The notes beneath the pieces were generated by a model. The model was not told where the DNA came from. It saw nothing but the letters and a program-made list of their open reading frames with translations, and searched no databases. A stretch of 64,000 bases of DNA from contig JAVXCQ010000006.1 of the NCBI GenBank assembly GCA_036659415.1, forward strand, positions 1-64,000, given 5' to 3'. This DNA comes from JAVXCQ01 sp036659415 (GTDB lineage Bacteria; Bacillota; Negativicutes; Acidaminococcales; Acidaminococcaceae). The position numbers and the translations under genes are program-made. This document shows positions 25,185 to 33,515 of this stretch, piece by piece (position 1 is the stretch's first letter; each line of letters begins with the position of its first letter).

Positions 25185-25853
25185 ATGCGAATTTTATTTG
25201 CTGAGGATGATAAAATGCTGGGGGAGTTAGTAGCAACTATGCTAAAAAGGGCGGGTTTTCAAGTTGATTGGGTGGAACGTGGTGATGAAGCCTACCGTAA
25301 GGTTTACAGCGCTAACTATGACTTGGTGATTTTGGATTGGATGTTACCTGGTTTGAGTGGTATCGAAATTTGCAAATGTTTGCGTGAAGAACTGTACTGT
25401 GGTAAGTTGTTGCTTTTAACAGCCCGTGACGGGCTCGAGGATATCGTTTGTGGGCTTAATAGTGGCGCTGATGACTATTTGGTGAAACCTTTCGAATTTG
25501 CAGAATTAGTGGCGCGTATAAAAGCATTAGTCAGACGGCTAGGGGAGTTTCAACCGGAGGAAATTAGGTGTGGCCAATTCAGACTAAATCGAACGGAAAA
25601 AACTTTGTTACTAGAAGAACATTGCTTGCAACTGACTCCGAGAGAATTTGACCTCATTGATCTTTTGATGAGAAATAAGGGACAAGTTCTTCCGCGTGAA
25701 ATCTTGATTGATCGGGTGTGGGGTATTAATAGTGAAGTTACAACCAATAATCTTGATGCCCACATTAAGCTTTTACGCAAAAAGCTAGCCACTTTAACGG
25801 ACAGTGATTTTATTAAAACTGTGCGTGGTGTTGGCTATAAAATTGAGGGATAA
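25185..25853 (+). CDS. OmpR-family response regulator
   Basis: Protein of 222 residues with a receiver domain (1-115: acidic EDD at 7-9, phosphoacceptor Asp51 in VILDWMLPG, Thr79, Lys101 in LVKPF) and a C-terminal winged-helix DNA-binding domain (LTPREFDLIDLLMRNKGQVLPRE ... NNLDAHIKLLRKKL ... VRGVGYKIEG). All phosphorylation residues are kept. It precedes the kinase by two bases and is surely its partner. The likely target is the downstream glycosyltransferase, since the three genes lie in one run. Confidence 0.95.
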   Translation: MRILFAEDDKMLGELVATMLKRAGFQVDWVERGDEAYRKVYSANYDLVILDWMLPGLSGIEICKCLREELYCGKLLLLTARDGLEDIVCGLNSGADDYLVKPFEFAELVARIKALVRRLGEFQPEEIRCGQFRLNRTEKTLLLEEHCLQLTPREFDLIDLLMRNKGQVLPREILIDRVWGINSEVTTNNLDAHIKLLRKKLATLTDSDFIKTVRGVGYKIEG

Positions 25854-25855
25854 TA

Positions 25856-27115
25856 ATGTTTGAAAAAATACGCAGACAATTAACAATTATTTATATGCTG
25901 ATTTTTAGTACCTTTTTAATTGTTTTTGCATTTGCCAGTTTTGAAATAGTGCTGATGGCTCTAACCCGCGAAATTACTTTTAATGTGGCGGAAATGGTCA
26001 AAATGGAAGCACAGGAGTATGCTGAATTAGGTGTGCATCCATTGCTTCCGAAAACATTAGCTGAAGAGCAGGCATTTGCTTATTTGCTGGACAATGAGGG
26101 CAAGGTAATTTTAAATCAAATGGGTAGCGGCGAATTAGCACAAAAGCTTATTATTCAAAAACAAGAGTGGGTTGATGCCGAAGACCACAAAGAATTAATC
26201 TTTTTAGAAAAAGCCAACGGGGAACGGGGAGTTTTTATTGCCGGCCAAAGCCCAGTGATTAAGAACGGTACCGTGGTGGGGACGCTCTATATTTTTCGCA
26301 ATTTGACTAGATATTATGAGGCCAGCACCAGTGCGGCGAAAATCATAGCGATTTTAATCCTTTTATTTCTGGCGATTGCCGGCTATATTGGGTATTATTT
26401 GGCAGGTAAAAATCTCTTGCCCATTAAAACAGCGTTTCAAAAGCAAAAAGAATTTGTCGCCGATGCGTCCCATGAACTTAGAACCCCACTGGCGGTATTA
26501 ACAATAGCGACGGAGGCTATTGAGGCCGATGAGGACAGTCATTTTAGTCCTTTTGCCCGGGAGGTGTTTGCGAATGTGAAGACGGAGATTAAGGCTATTA
26601 ATAAACTTACGGGGACGTTACTGACTTTGGCACGTGCTGATGACAAAGGGTTGATCCTGGTGAAGGAAGAAGCAAGCATTAATGGGTTAGTTGCTGAGGT
26701 TCTGACTCTTTTACAACCGTTGGCGTATAAAAACCAGCTAGAAATTAACTACCAACAGTCAGAACAGATTGTTTGCAAAGTGGATAAAGAAAAAATTAAA
26801 CAATTGGTAACGATTATTGTGGACAATGCGATTAAATATTCGTTACCCCAAAACCAAATAACGGTGTCACTAGCCGTTGTTAGCAAAGAAGTGGTCTTGA
26901 CCATTGCCGATGCAGGTGTAGGAATGACGGCAGAAGAACAAAAACATATTTTTGAACGGTTTTATCGAGCAGATAAAACCAGGTCGAGAGTAGACGGTGG
27001 GTTTGGTCTGGGGCTAGCAATTGCTAACTGGATTGTTAAACAACATCGAGGACGAATCGTCGTTACTAGTAAGCCGGGCTGTGGTAGTAGTTTTGCGATT
27101 TTTTTACCACTCTAG
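25856..27115 (+). CDS. Sensor histidine kinase
   Basis: Membrane kinase of 419 residues. Helix 1 is at 8-34, an extracytoplasmic sensor segment of about 120 residues follows, helix 2 is at 161-182, then HisKA with His206 in ASHELRTPL, and HATPase_c with Asn324 in VDNAIKYS, ADAGVG, FERFYR and GGFGLGLAI. There is no clear HAMP domain; the linker is short. The sensor part has no cysteine or obvious metal motif, so the signal is unknown. Operon order regulator-kinase-glycosyltransferase resembles systems that remodel surface lipids, which is an inference. Confidence 0.94.
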   Translation: MFEKIRRQLTIIYMLIFSTFLIVFAFASFEIVLMALTREITFNVAEMVKMEAQEYAELGVHPLLPKTLAEEQAFAYLLDNEGKVILNQMGSGELAQKLIIQKQEWVDAEDHKELIFLEKANGERGVFIAGQSPVIKNGTVVGTLYIFRNLTRYYEASTSAAKIIAILILLFLAIAGYIGYYLAGKNLLPIKTAFQKQKEFVADASHELRTPLAVLTIATEAIEADEDSHFSPFAREVFANVKTEIKAINKLTGTLLTLARADDKGLILVKEEASINGLVAEVLTLLQPLAYKNQLEINYQQSEQIVCKVDKEKIKQLVTIIVDNAIKYSLPQNQITVSLAVVSKEVVLTIADAGVGMTAEEQKHIFERFYRADKTRSRVDGGFGLGLAIANWIVKQHRGRIVVTSKPGCGSSFAIFLPL

Positions 27116-27185
27116 TTAACTTCAGCAATTTTTCAGTCTAGTTGTTTATACTAAAAAAAAGTAATGATGGGGTGAGGGGTATTTT

Positions 27186-28808
27186 ATGTCAAAAAAGCTG
27201 ATCTATTTATTAGGACTGCTCAGTATGGTACTGTTATTCGGGTGCAATGAGGTGATGCTGGTTACGGACAGCGTAGAATCTAATTATGCTTTGACCGCCA
27301 AAGAAATGGTGCTTTCAGGGGACTGGGTGTCCCCACAGATCTACGGTAATTATTGGTTTGATAAACCGGTCTTTTTTTATTGGTTGACCGCTTTAGGGTA
27401 CAAGTTATTTGGTATCAACGAATTTGCTTCACGTTTTTTCCCTGCGTTATTTGGTTTGAGTGCTTTGGTGCTAATTGCTTGGGGCGGGAAAAAATTATAC
27501 AACAATCAGGGCGGAATTTTTAGTGCTTTTATTTTGGCTTCCACTGTGGAATTCTTTTTAATCAGTAAATCAGTGATTACGGACGCTACGTTATTCACGT
27601 TTTTTAGTGGAGCGCTCCTTTTTTATTATTTAGGTTATAGCAGTACGAATAAAAACTACTACTATGGTACATATGCTTTTTGTGCGCTGGCTACACTAAC
27701 AAAAGGACCTATTGGGTTCTTGTTGCCGGGGCTGATTATTTGTTTATTTATTATTGCGGACCGCGGTTGGGCGTCTTTGAAACAAGCAAAACTTTTCACT
27801 GGCAGCATTTTATTTTTATTAATTGCAACACCGTGGTACTATCAAATGTATGCTATCCATGGCTCGGCCTTTTTGGATATGTTTCTCGGTACGCATAACT
27901 TTTTGCGGGCTACTGTTTCAGAACATCCAAGAGATAACGTGATTTATTATTATACTTTAGTCACCTTATTAGCTTTTTTCCCCTGGGTGGGCTTTTTACC
28001 GCAAGTAGTGAAGGATTGTTTTAAGCCAACGGCTCAATGGCAAAAACCTCCAAGCAAAGAATTGTTTTTACTGATTTGGACGGTTACGATTTTTATTTTC
28101 TTTCAATCGATGGCGACTAAATATTTAACTTATACTTATCCCATGTTATTTCCCCTATCGCTCTTGCTAGGTGGTTATTTGAGCAAAAAAATGACACAAG
28201 TGCGTTTAGGTGGCATTTTATTATACAATTTCGCTTTCTACCTATTCTTAGTTGCTGCTGCCATTTGGGCAGAACGCTTCGAGGGCATTGGCGTGCGTTC
28301 CATTTGGCTACTTATCCTCATCATTGTATTGGGTATGGCCTATGGCCTTTATAGCTACCTCAAGGGCAACAAGGAAAGCGTGCTTGCTAGTATGATGGTA
28401 ACCGCGATTGCCTTCAACTTCTGTTTAGTGTGGTCAGTGGCGGTACCTATGACTCAGTTGCGTTCGGCCAAAGAGGTTGCGGTTGCTTTAGATACGGATT
28501 ATCCAACTTACGATACAGTGTACTGTTTTAGTGATTATCCAACTTCTGCTGTTTTTTATTCCAATAAGCGTATTGTAAAAGTGATGGCAGCTAGTGACGT
28601 GGCAGGTTTCAAACCGGCAGCTTTTAGCTGGTCCATTAAGAATATTATGCCTTATGCCACCTTTGAAGAGGCTTTGGCGACAAAGCAGCCTGTGACGATT
28701 GTTAAAGAAAAAAATTACAAGGATTTTTTACAGGTAGGAGATAAACAATGGCAAACGGTTAATAAAAAAGGCGGTTGGTATATCTTACAACGGCAGGAAA
28801 ATAAGTAA
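27186..28808 (+). CDS. Lipid-carrier-dependent glycosyltransferase (ArnT/PMT-like)
   Basis: Membrane enzyme of 540 residues with about ten to twelve helices. The first loop holds a DSVESNYALTAKEMVLSGDWV segment, equivalent to the DE-x-R-Y-A catalytic region of ArnT/GT83 enzymes, then YWFDKPVFFYWL and a GINEFASRFFPAL segment, also typical. These enzymes transfer a sugar from a polyprenyl-phosphate to lipid A, glycan or protein outside the membrane. Substrate is unknown. The start ATG 27186 has GGGGTGAGGGG upstream. It lies 70 bases after the kinase gene with no terminator between, so it is probably in the same transcript. Confidence 0.88.
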   Translation: MSKKLIYLLGLLSMVLLFGCNEVMLVTDSVESNYALTAKEMVLSGDWVSPQIYGNYWFDKPVFFYWLTALGYKLFGINEFASRFFPALFGLSALVLIAWGGKKLYNNQGGIFSAFILASTVEFFLISKSVITDATLFTFFSGALLFYYLGYSSTNKNYYYGTYAFCALATLTKGPIGFLLPGLIICLFIIADRGWASLKQAKLFTGSILFLLIATPWYYQMYAIHGSAFLDMFLGTHNFLRATVSEHPRDNVIYYYTLVTLLAFFPWVGFLPQVVKDCFKPTAQWQKPPSKELFLLIWTVTIFIFFQSMATKYLTYTYPMLFPLSLLLGGYLSKKMTQVRLGGILLYNFAFYLFLVAAAIWAERFEGIGVRSIWLLILIIVLGMAYGLYSYLKGNKESVLASMMVTAIAFNFCLVWSVAVPMTQLRSAKEVAVALDTDYPTYDTVYCFSDYPTSAVFYSNKRIVKVMAASDVAGFKPAAFSWSIKNIMPYATFEEALATKQPVTIVKEKNYKDFLQVGDKQWQTVNKKGGWYILQRQENK

Positions 28809-28831
28809 CAAGACGGACAACTTAAACAACG

Positions 28832-28873
28832 AGGTAATGAGTGCGCTACAGACGGTGCTCATTACCTTTTTTA
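28832..28873 (+). terminator. Terminator after glycosyltransferase
   Basis: AGGTAATGAG (28832-28841) pairs with CTCATTACCT (28858-28867), followed by six T. Confidence 0.82.
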
Positions 28874-29000
28874 TTTGGAAACTTTTTGTGAACAGGCAGG
28901 GAAAAGCAAAAAGATAGCTAATACTAACAAAGTAATAGGTTGCTAGAAATCAGTTCATTGCAACTGAGAAATAAGTAAGAAGCACGCAGGAGGTGTCCAT

Positions 29001-29987
29001 ATGCCAAAATCAATGAATCAAAAATCCAAGTTGTTACATATTCAAAAAATCTTATTGGAAGAAACTGATGAGCTGCATACAATAACGGTTAACCAAATTA
29101 TTGCGAAACTAGCAGAGCGCGGGATTGCGGCTGAACGTAAAAGCATTTATGATGATATTGACACCTTGCAAAAATTCGGACTGGATGTTATTTGTACTCG
29201 TAGCCGTTCTAATGCGTATTTTGTGGGAGCACGCGTTTTTGAACTGCCCGAATTAAAATTGTTGGTTGATGCAGTAGAAGCCTCTAAATTTATTACTGGG
29301 AGAAAAAGTTTAGAACTGATTAAAAAGCTGGAACAGTGCACTAGTAAATTCCAAGCTCGCAATTTACACCGGCAGGTGTTTGTGCAAAACAGAATTAAAA
29401 ATATGCACGAGAGTATCTACTACAATGTGGATAAACTGCACTTAGCGATTGCCGAGAAAAAACAGATTACTTTCAAATACATGGAATGGACGCTGGATAA
29501 AGGTGAAACAGTGCGCAAAAATGGCGGTAAATATTGCGAAAATCCATGTGCCTTGTGTTGGGAAAATGATAATTACTACCTTATCGCTTACAATACTAAA
29601 CATGGTAACTGCGTGCATTACCGTGTAGATCGCATGGCCGAGGTGGAGATGCTGGAAACGGCCAGTGATTTTGGTGACTTGCAGTGCCCCTTTGATCCCG
29701 TGGCCTACACTAAACAATATTTTGGTATGTTTGGGGGAGAAGTAACGGAGGTAACCCTGCAATTTGCTAATGAATTAATCGGTGTGGTGATTGACCGTTT
29801 TGGCAAAAATATCTCCATTAAAAAAGATACTAATGAAGATTTTATTATTAAAGTTAGTGTTGCTGTTAGCCCAGTATTCTTTGGTTGGCTCCTGGGGTTA
29901 GGCGCTAAAGTTAAAATTTTAGGACCAGAAGCTGTGCAACATGATATGGTTAAATATTGTAAAAAAATTCTTAACAACTACAAATAA
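29001..29987 (+). CDS. WYL-domain transcriptional regulator
   Basis: Protein of 328 residues. N-terminal winged HTH (about 10-70: KLLHIQKILLEE ... ERKSIYDDIDTLQKFG) of the DeoR/HTH_11 type, then a WYL domain (about 145-230: ITFKYMEW ... ENPCALCWENDNYYLIAYN ... HYRVDRM) and a C-terminal WCX-like region. WYL proteins bind small ligands or nucleic acid and regulate varied genes, including some defence loci. CAGGAGG is just upstream. Three small genes follow in the same direction with gaps of 11, 10 and -4 bases, so it probably heads their operon. Confidence 0.9.
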   Translation: MPKSMNQKSKLLHIQKILLEETDELHTITVNQIIAKLAERGIAAERKSIYDDIDTLQKFGLDVICTRSRSNAYFVGARVFELPELKLLVDAVEASKFITGRKSLELIKKLEQCTSKFQARNLHRQVFVQNRIKNMHESIYYNVDKLHLAIAEKKQITFKYMEWTLDKGETVRKNGGKYCENPCALCWENDNYYLIAYNTKHGNCVHYRVDRMAEVEMLETASDFGDLQCPFDPVAYTKQYFGMFGGEVTEVTLQFANELIGVVIDRFGKNISIKKDTNEDFIIKVSVAVSPVFFGWLLGLGAKVKILGPEAVQHDMVKYCKKILNNYK

Positions 29988-29998
29988 AAGGGGATAAT

Positions 29999-30427
29999 AT
30001 GGAAAAAACAGTAGAAAATATTATGGAATTAAAGTACCCACATCCGCATATTAAGCCACAGGCTACTTATACGGACACTATTGATGAAGCTGGTGCGATT
30101 GATAAGGATTTAGGTTACGCCGAAGGCTCTTTTAGCGACGCCAGACCTTACCGCATTGAGTGTTGGGTTATCGAACAAGTTGTAATGGCTACTATTTATT
30201 TTTCTGACCGCAATATAAAAACTTGGCAGAAAGAACAACTAATTACTTATCTAGAGCAGGAAAAGCTTGTGGAATGGTTAACTGTAGAAAAAAATTTGCA
30301 AGGCAAGCAAGCTAAAGATGATTTAGGCATTGCACTGTGGGTAGTTAATATTAAACTAAAAGATGAAAAAGAACAATTTGCCAAGCTTAAGGTTACATTA
30401 GTACCTTATCAACAATTGAACGAGTAG
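29999..30427 (+). CDS. Unknown soluble protein in WYL operon
   Basis: Protein of 142 residues that I do not recognise. No signal peptide, membrane helix or cysteine-pair motif is present; there is a single cysteine (in IECWV). Predicted pattern is beta strands with a helix near 72-88 (NIKTWQKEQLITYLEQEKLVEWL). The N-terminal third is polar and contains a short HPH motif. It starts 11 bases after the WYL regulator with GGGG upstream and is followed 10 bases later by another unknown gene, so the functional link is with that cluster. Confidence 0.6.
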   Translation: MEKTVENIMELKYPHPHIKPQATYTDTIDEAGAIDKDLGYAEGSFSDARPYRIECWVIEQVVMATIYFSDRNIKTWQKEQLITYLEQEKLVEWLTVEKNLQGKQAKDDLGIALWVVNIKLKDEKEQFAKLKVTLVPYQQLNE

Positions 30428-30437
30428 GTGCAAACAA

Positions 30438-30950
30438 ATGGACTACACACAATATCAAGCAGCTATTACAACTTATTTAGAAAAAGAAACCTATATTAAC
30501 CTCAAGATTACTAGGGAGGAAGTTACCAGCGAAGCTACCGCAAGATATTTTGCCTTGCTAGAGTGCTTGGGCAGGAGTGCCAGCTATGTGGAAAAATTTC
30601 GGGAGCGTTTAGTCATTCATTTTTCGGACTATACGGAAGAGGAGCTTTTTACTGATACCGAGATTAAAAAACTGATTAACCGGTTTAATGCGGAATTCCC
30701 CTACCTATTCTTCTTTTTGGATAAAAGTATGGGCACGATTAAATTGTTTACGATCGTTGAATGTGGGACTGGCACTAGTGACGGTGAGCATTTTGCTCTG
30801 GATAAAGCCAAATTTAACGCCTATGTGCAATATCAGTGCAAGGGTATTATTAAGCTAGCACAGTACTATAAGCTAGAACCGGAACTGGCAGAAACAGTAA
30901 TTCAAAATGTTTACAATTATTTTGGCTTGCCGGGAGAAACTAAGCAATGA
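30438..30950 (+). CDS. Unknown soluble protein in WYL operon
   Basis: Unrecognised protein of 170 residues, acidic and rich in aromatic residues, without signal peptide or membrane segments. It is mostly helical at both ends, with a central LFFFLDKSMGTIKLFTIVECGTG strand region and a C-terminal LAETVIQNVYNYFGLP helix. The ribosome site is modest (TAGGTG). Its stop overlaps the next start as ATGA, so the ArsC-like gene is translationally coupled to it. Confidence 0.6.
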   Translation: MDYTQYQAAITTYLEKETYINLKITREEVTSEATARYFALLECLGRSASYVEKFRERLVIHFSDYTEEELFTDTEIKKLINRFNAEFPYLFFFLDKSMGTIKLFTIVECGTGTSDGEHFALDKAKFNAYVQYQCKGIIKLAQYYKLEPELAETVIQNVYNYFGLPGETKQ

Positions 30951-31312
30951 GTACTTTAGTCTTACTTTATCCACCTTGTAGTACTTGTCAAAAAGCTAAG
31001 CAGTGGCTAGCTGAAAAACAGCTAACTTACGAGGAACGTAATATTGTTACAGACAACCCCAGTGTTACAGAGCTAACCGCTTGGTGGCAAACCAGTGGTT
31101 TACCTCTCAAAAAATTCTTTAACACTAGCGGTTTGCTGTATAAAACCCAAGGCTTGAAAGCTAAACTACCATTACTGACAGAAGAAGAGCAATTGGCCTT
31201 ATTAGCAACTAATGGTATGCTCATTAAAAGACCGCTGGTGGTAAGTGAAGAGGTAGTGCTCTTAGGTTTTAAGCCAGACGCATGGGCAATTCTCGTCCCT
31301 AACAACAAATAA
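30947..31312 (+). CDS. ArsC/Spx-family protein with CXXC
   Basis: Protein of 121 residues with the thioredoxin-like ArsC/Spx fold: YPPCSTCQKAKQWL (C-x2-C near residues 9-12), LPLKKFFNTSGLLY and LATNGMLIKRPLVV, which are close to YffB/Spx-like arsenate reductase family proteins. The Arg of true Spx RNA-polymerase contact and arsenate specificity cannot be judged from sequence alone, so it is either a redox enzyme (glutaredoxin-dependent reductase-like) or an Spx-like regulator. It is the last gene of the WYL operon, overlapping the previous one by four bases, and ends at a terminator. Confidence 0.85.
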   Translation: MSTLVLLYPPCSTCQKAKQWLAEKQLTYEERNIVTDNPSVTELTAWWQTSGLPLKKFFNTSGLLYKTQGLKAKLPLLTEEEQLALLATNGMLIKRPLVVSEEVVLLGFKPDAWAILVPNNK

Positions 31313-31320
31313 ACCATTTA

Positions 31321-31364
31321 AAAACAGCAATTACTTTTTCTGGCAAAGTAATTGCTGTTTTTAT
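31321..31364 (+). terminator. Terminator of WYL operon
   Basis: AAAACAGCAATTACTTT (31321-31337) pairs exactly with 31345-31361 and is followed by T-rich sequence. Confidence 0.85.
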
Positions 31365-31379
31365 CTTTTCCGGGAAAGA

Positions 31380-31416
31380 AAATAGCCGTCTGCAAGGGGT
31401 TTGCAGACGGCTATTT
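31380..31416. repeat. Perfect 16-bp inverted repeat
   Basis: AAATAGCCGTCTGCAA (31380-31395), loop GGGGT, exact complement (31401-31416). No T run follows on the plus strand, so it is not a standard terminator there. It lies 18 bases after one. It could be a REP-like element, a transcript-stabilising hairpin or a minus-strand terminator. Confidence 0.7.
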
Positions 31417-31660
31417 CCAAGGGAAAGTTATTTATGATGATTTGATGGGAAGGGTGTAACAAAAGGGGGTAACTTTTTGCTACAAACACAGTATAAGCAA
31501 TAACTATGGCAAATAAAGGTCGAAACCTTGAACAAAATGTGAAATAACGCTTTTGCTAAATACAGCTAGCAGTTGTTTGCGAAATAAGGTAAAATAATGA
31601 AGAATGGAATACAGGCTACGTTTCTTGTGAAAGAGGGTGGCAACTAAGGATAGCTATAAG
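31417..31660. other. Gene-free stretch before small unknown gene
   Basis: No coding region or RNA gene is recognised. A weak -10 (TAAAAT at 31590-31595) may start the transcript of the following three-gene unit. The rest is low-GC sequence without repeats. Confidence 0.5.
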
Positions 31661-31672
31661 GAGGGAATGTTG

Positions 31673-31966
31673 ATGAAAATAGAAAAAAAAGAATTTGAAC
31701 AAGGTCTGCAAAGTATTAAAACTTGTATCACTAAGTTTAACCAAGCGTTAGAGGAAATGGATCCACAAGAAAATCAAAAAATAATCGAAGCCGGCAATTA
31801 TTTTTATACGAACTTACAAGCAAAATTAATGCCCATCCATGAAAAATTAAAGACACAGCTGATCGTCTGCATAGATGAACGAGATTATCAAACGGTAGAA
31901 GTACTACTCGCTTGCCTCAAAGAAGTTAATGAGTTGCAAGATGCAGTGGCTGGGTTGAAACAATAA
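31673..31966 (+). CDS. Small helical hypothetical protein
   Basis: Protein of 97 residues, charged and almost wholly helical by pattern (heptad-like KFNQALEEMDPQENQKI, LVCIDERDYQTVEVLLACLKEVNELQDAV), with no known motif. ATG 31673 is preferred because GGAGG lies 7 bases upstream, whereas the in-frame ATG 31667 touches the RBS. The stop overlaps the next start by one base (TAATG), so it is coupled to the membrane protein gene that follows. Confidence 0.6.
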   Translation: MKIEKKEFEQGLQSIKTCITKFNQALEEMDPQENQKIIEAGNYFYTNLQAKLMPIHEKLKTQLIVCIDERDYQTVEVLLACLKEVNELQDAVAGLKQ

Positions 31967-32673
31967 TGGTTAGGCAAAAAGGACCGACCTTTGCTGTTTT
32001 TTTACTATTGCTGGCTAGTTTAGTCTTGTTAGGTAAAGGCATTTTTGAAACACCATATTGCTGGTTTAGTGGACCTAAGTTAGTGGTTTGTTTGACGCTT
32101 TTGGCTTTTCTAGGTAAACTTTTGGCGGAAAAGCCTTATTTAGGTAGCAGGGCTCTTTTTCATCTGAGTGCTGCTTTGACGATGCTTGTCGGGAGTCATT
32201 TACTAATGCCCTATTTTTGGGCAGTGCGTATTAATAATGGCCTTTTTTTGACGGCATTTCTTGTAACAGCAGGGCTGGCTTGGTTGTATCCAGTTCTCTA
32301 TTGGAAACAAGCACAGCATACTTTGGCCTTTAGAATTTTCATCTATTTACCGCCGGTAATTTTCTTAGGTTCCTTATTATCGGTGAATGTTTTTGCCGGC
32401 ACTTTGGTGGCGGCACTTGTGCTTAACGCTTATTATATCCTGCTGGGGAGCGTTTTGATTAAGGCGAGCTTAGAGGAGCAGGAACGTTGGAGTTTTAATG
32501 GTGGGATTGCCTTAATTTTATTCGCCTTTTTTGGACTTGGTATGTGTTTTATGACACCAGAAATTGCCGGGAACAAGGTACTGATTGGCATTACCGGTGT
32601 GATTATCCTGGCTAATTTTTTATTTACTGGTAAACGCAAAAATTTAAAAAGAAAAGTCGAGGGTAAGGAATGA
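31966..32673 (+). CDS. Unknown polytopic membrane protein
   Basis: Protein of 235 residues with about seven to eight hydrophobic helices and short loops, ending in a basic tail ([13 protein letters not shown]). I recognise no family signature. Topology suggests an inner-membrane protein. It is coupled at both ends: one-base overlap with the preceding small gene and a four-base ATGA overlap with exonuclease III. Confidence 0.6.
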   Translation: MVRQKGPTFAVFLLLLASLVLLGKGIFETPYCWFSGPKLVVCLTLLAFLGKLLAEKPYLGSRALFHLSAALTMLVGSHLLMPYFWAVRINNGLFLTAFLVTAGLAWLYPVLYWKQAQHTLAFRIFIYLPPVIFLGSLLSVNVFAGTLVAALVLNAYYILLGSVLIKASLEEQERWSFNGGIALILFAFFGLGMCFMTPEIAGNKVLIGITGVIILANFLFTGKRKNLKRKVEGKE

Positions 32674-33422
32674 AATTAATTTCCTGGAATGTCAATGGTT
32701 TAAGAGCGTGTGTGAATAAAGGGTTCGCGGAGTTTTTGAGAAGTTCCGAAGCGGATATTTTTTGTGTGCAAGAAACCAAAATGCAACGAGAGCAGGCAGA
32801 GTTCGTTTTTGCTGGTTATGAAGAATATTGGAACAGTGCAGTTAAAAAAGGTTATTCGGGAACAGCTATTTTTACTAAGATTAAGCCCTTGGCAGTTACC
32901 TATGATTTGGGTTTAGCCGAACATGACCAAGAGGGACGGGTTATTACGGCAGAATTTGCAAATTTTTACCTTGTTAATGTGTATACGCCTAATTCACAAC
33001 GAGAACTGGCTCGATTAGCCTATAGAATGGAATGGGAAGAGGCATTTCAAAGTTATGTCCAAGGTTTAAATACAAAAAAACCGGTGATTATTTGTGGTGA
33101 CCTTAATGTGGCGGCAGAAGAAATCGACTTGAAGAATCCTAAAACCAATCACAAAAATGCTGGGTTTAGTGATGAAGAACGGGGTAAGTTTAGGGATTTT
33201 CTGGCAAAGGGTTTTGTAGATGCGTTCCGTTTTTTGTACCCTGAGGAAGTGAAATACAGTTGGTGGTCTTATATGTTCAAGGCTCGAGAGAAGAATGTAG
33301 GGTGGCGTATTGATTACTTCTTGGTGGCTAAAGCTCTGGCAGGGAACATAGTTGACAGCGGTATTCATAATGAAATTGTGGGTAGTGATCACTGCCCAGT
33401 TAGTTTGGTGTTAAAGGACTAG
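32670..33422 (+). CDS. Exodeoxyribonuclease III / AP endonuclease
   Basis: Protein of 250 residues of the ExoIII/APE1 family, which cuts at abasic sites and degrades 3' ends in base excision repair. Motifs in order: [11 protein letters not shown] (Asn7), FCVQETKM (metal-binding Glu), [16 protein letters not shown] (Asp-Asn pair), [15 protein letters not shown] and SDHCPVSL (catalytic His near the end). All catalytic residues are kept and length is normal. The start codon overlaps the stop of the upstream membrane protein, an unusual partner for a repair enzyme. Confidence 0.95.
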   Translation: MKLISWNVNGLRACVNKGFAEFLRSSEADIFCVQETKMQREQAEFVFAGYEEYWNSAVKKGYSGTAIFTKIKPLAVTYDLGLAEHDQEGRVITAEFANFYLVNVYTPNSQRELARLAYRMEWEEAFQSYVQGLNTKKPVIICGDLNVAAEEIDLKNPKTNHKNAGFSDEERGKFRDFLAKGFVDAFRFLYPEEVKYSWWSYMFKAREKNVGWRIDYFLVAKALAGNIVDSGIHNEIVGSDHCPVSLVLKD

Positions 33423-33460
33423 GGACTACACTAAAAACAGCCGTGGGTTGATTTAAAAAT

Positions 33461-33515
33461 AAAAATAAAGGCACTGCTTGTATGAAAACAAGCAGTGCCT
33501 TTATTTTTATTTTTT
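33461..33515. terminator. Bidirectional terminator, 21-bp perfect stem
   Basis: 33461-33481 pairs perfectly with 33488-33508 around loop ATGAAA, with A/T runs on both sides. It ends exonuclease III and overlaps the last codon of the converging lgt gene. Confidence 0.9.
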
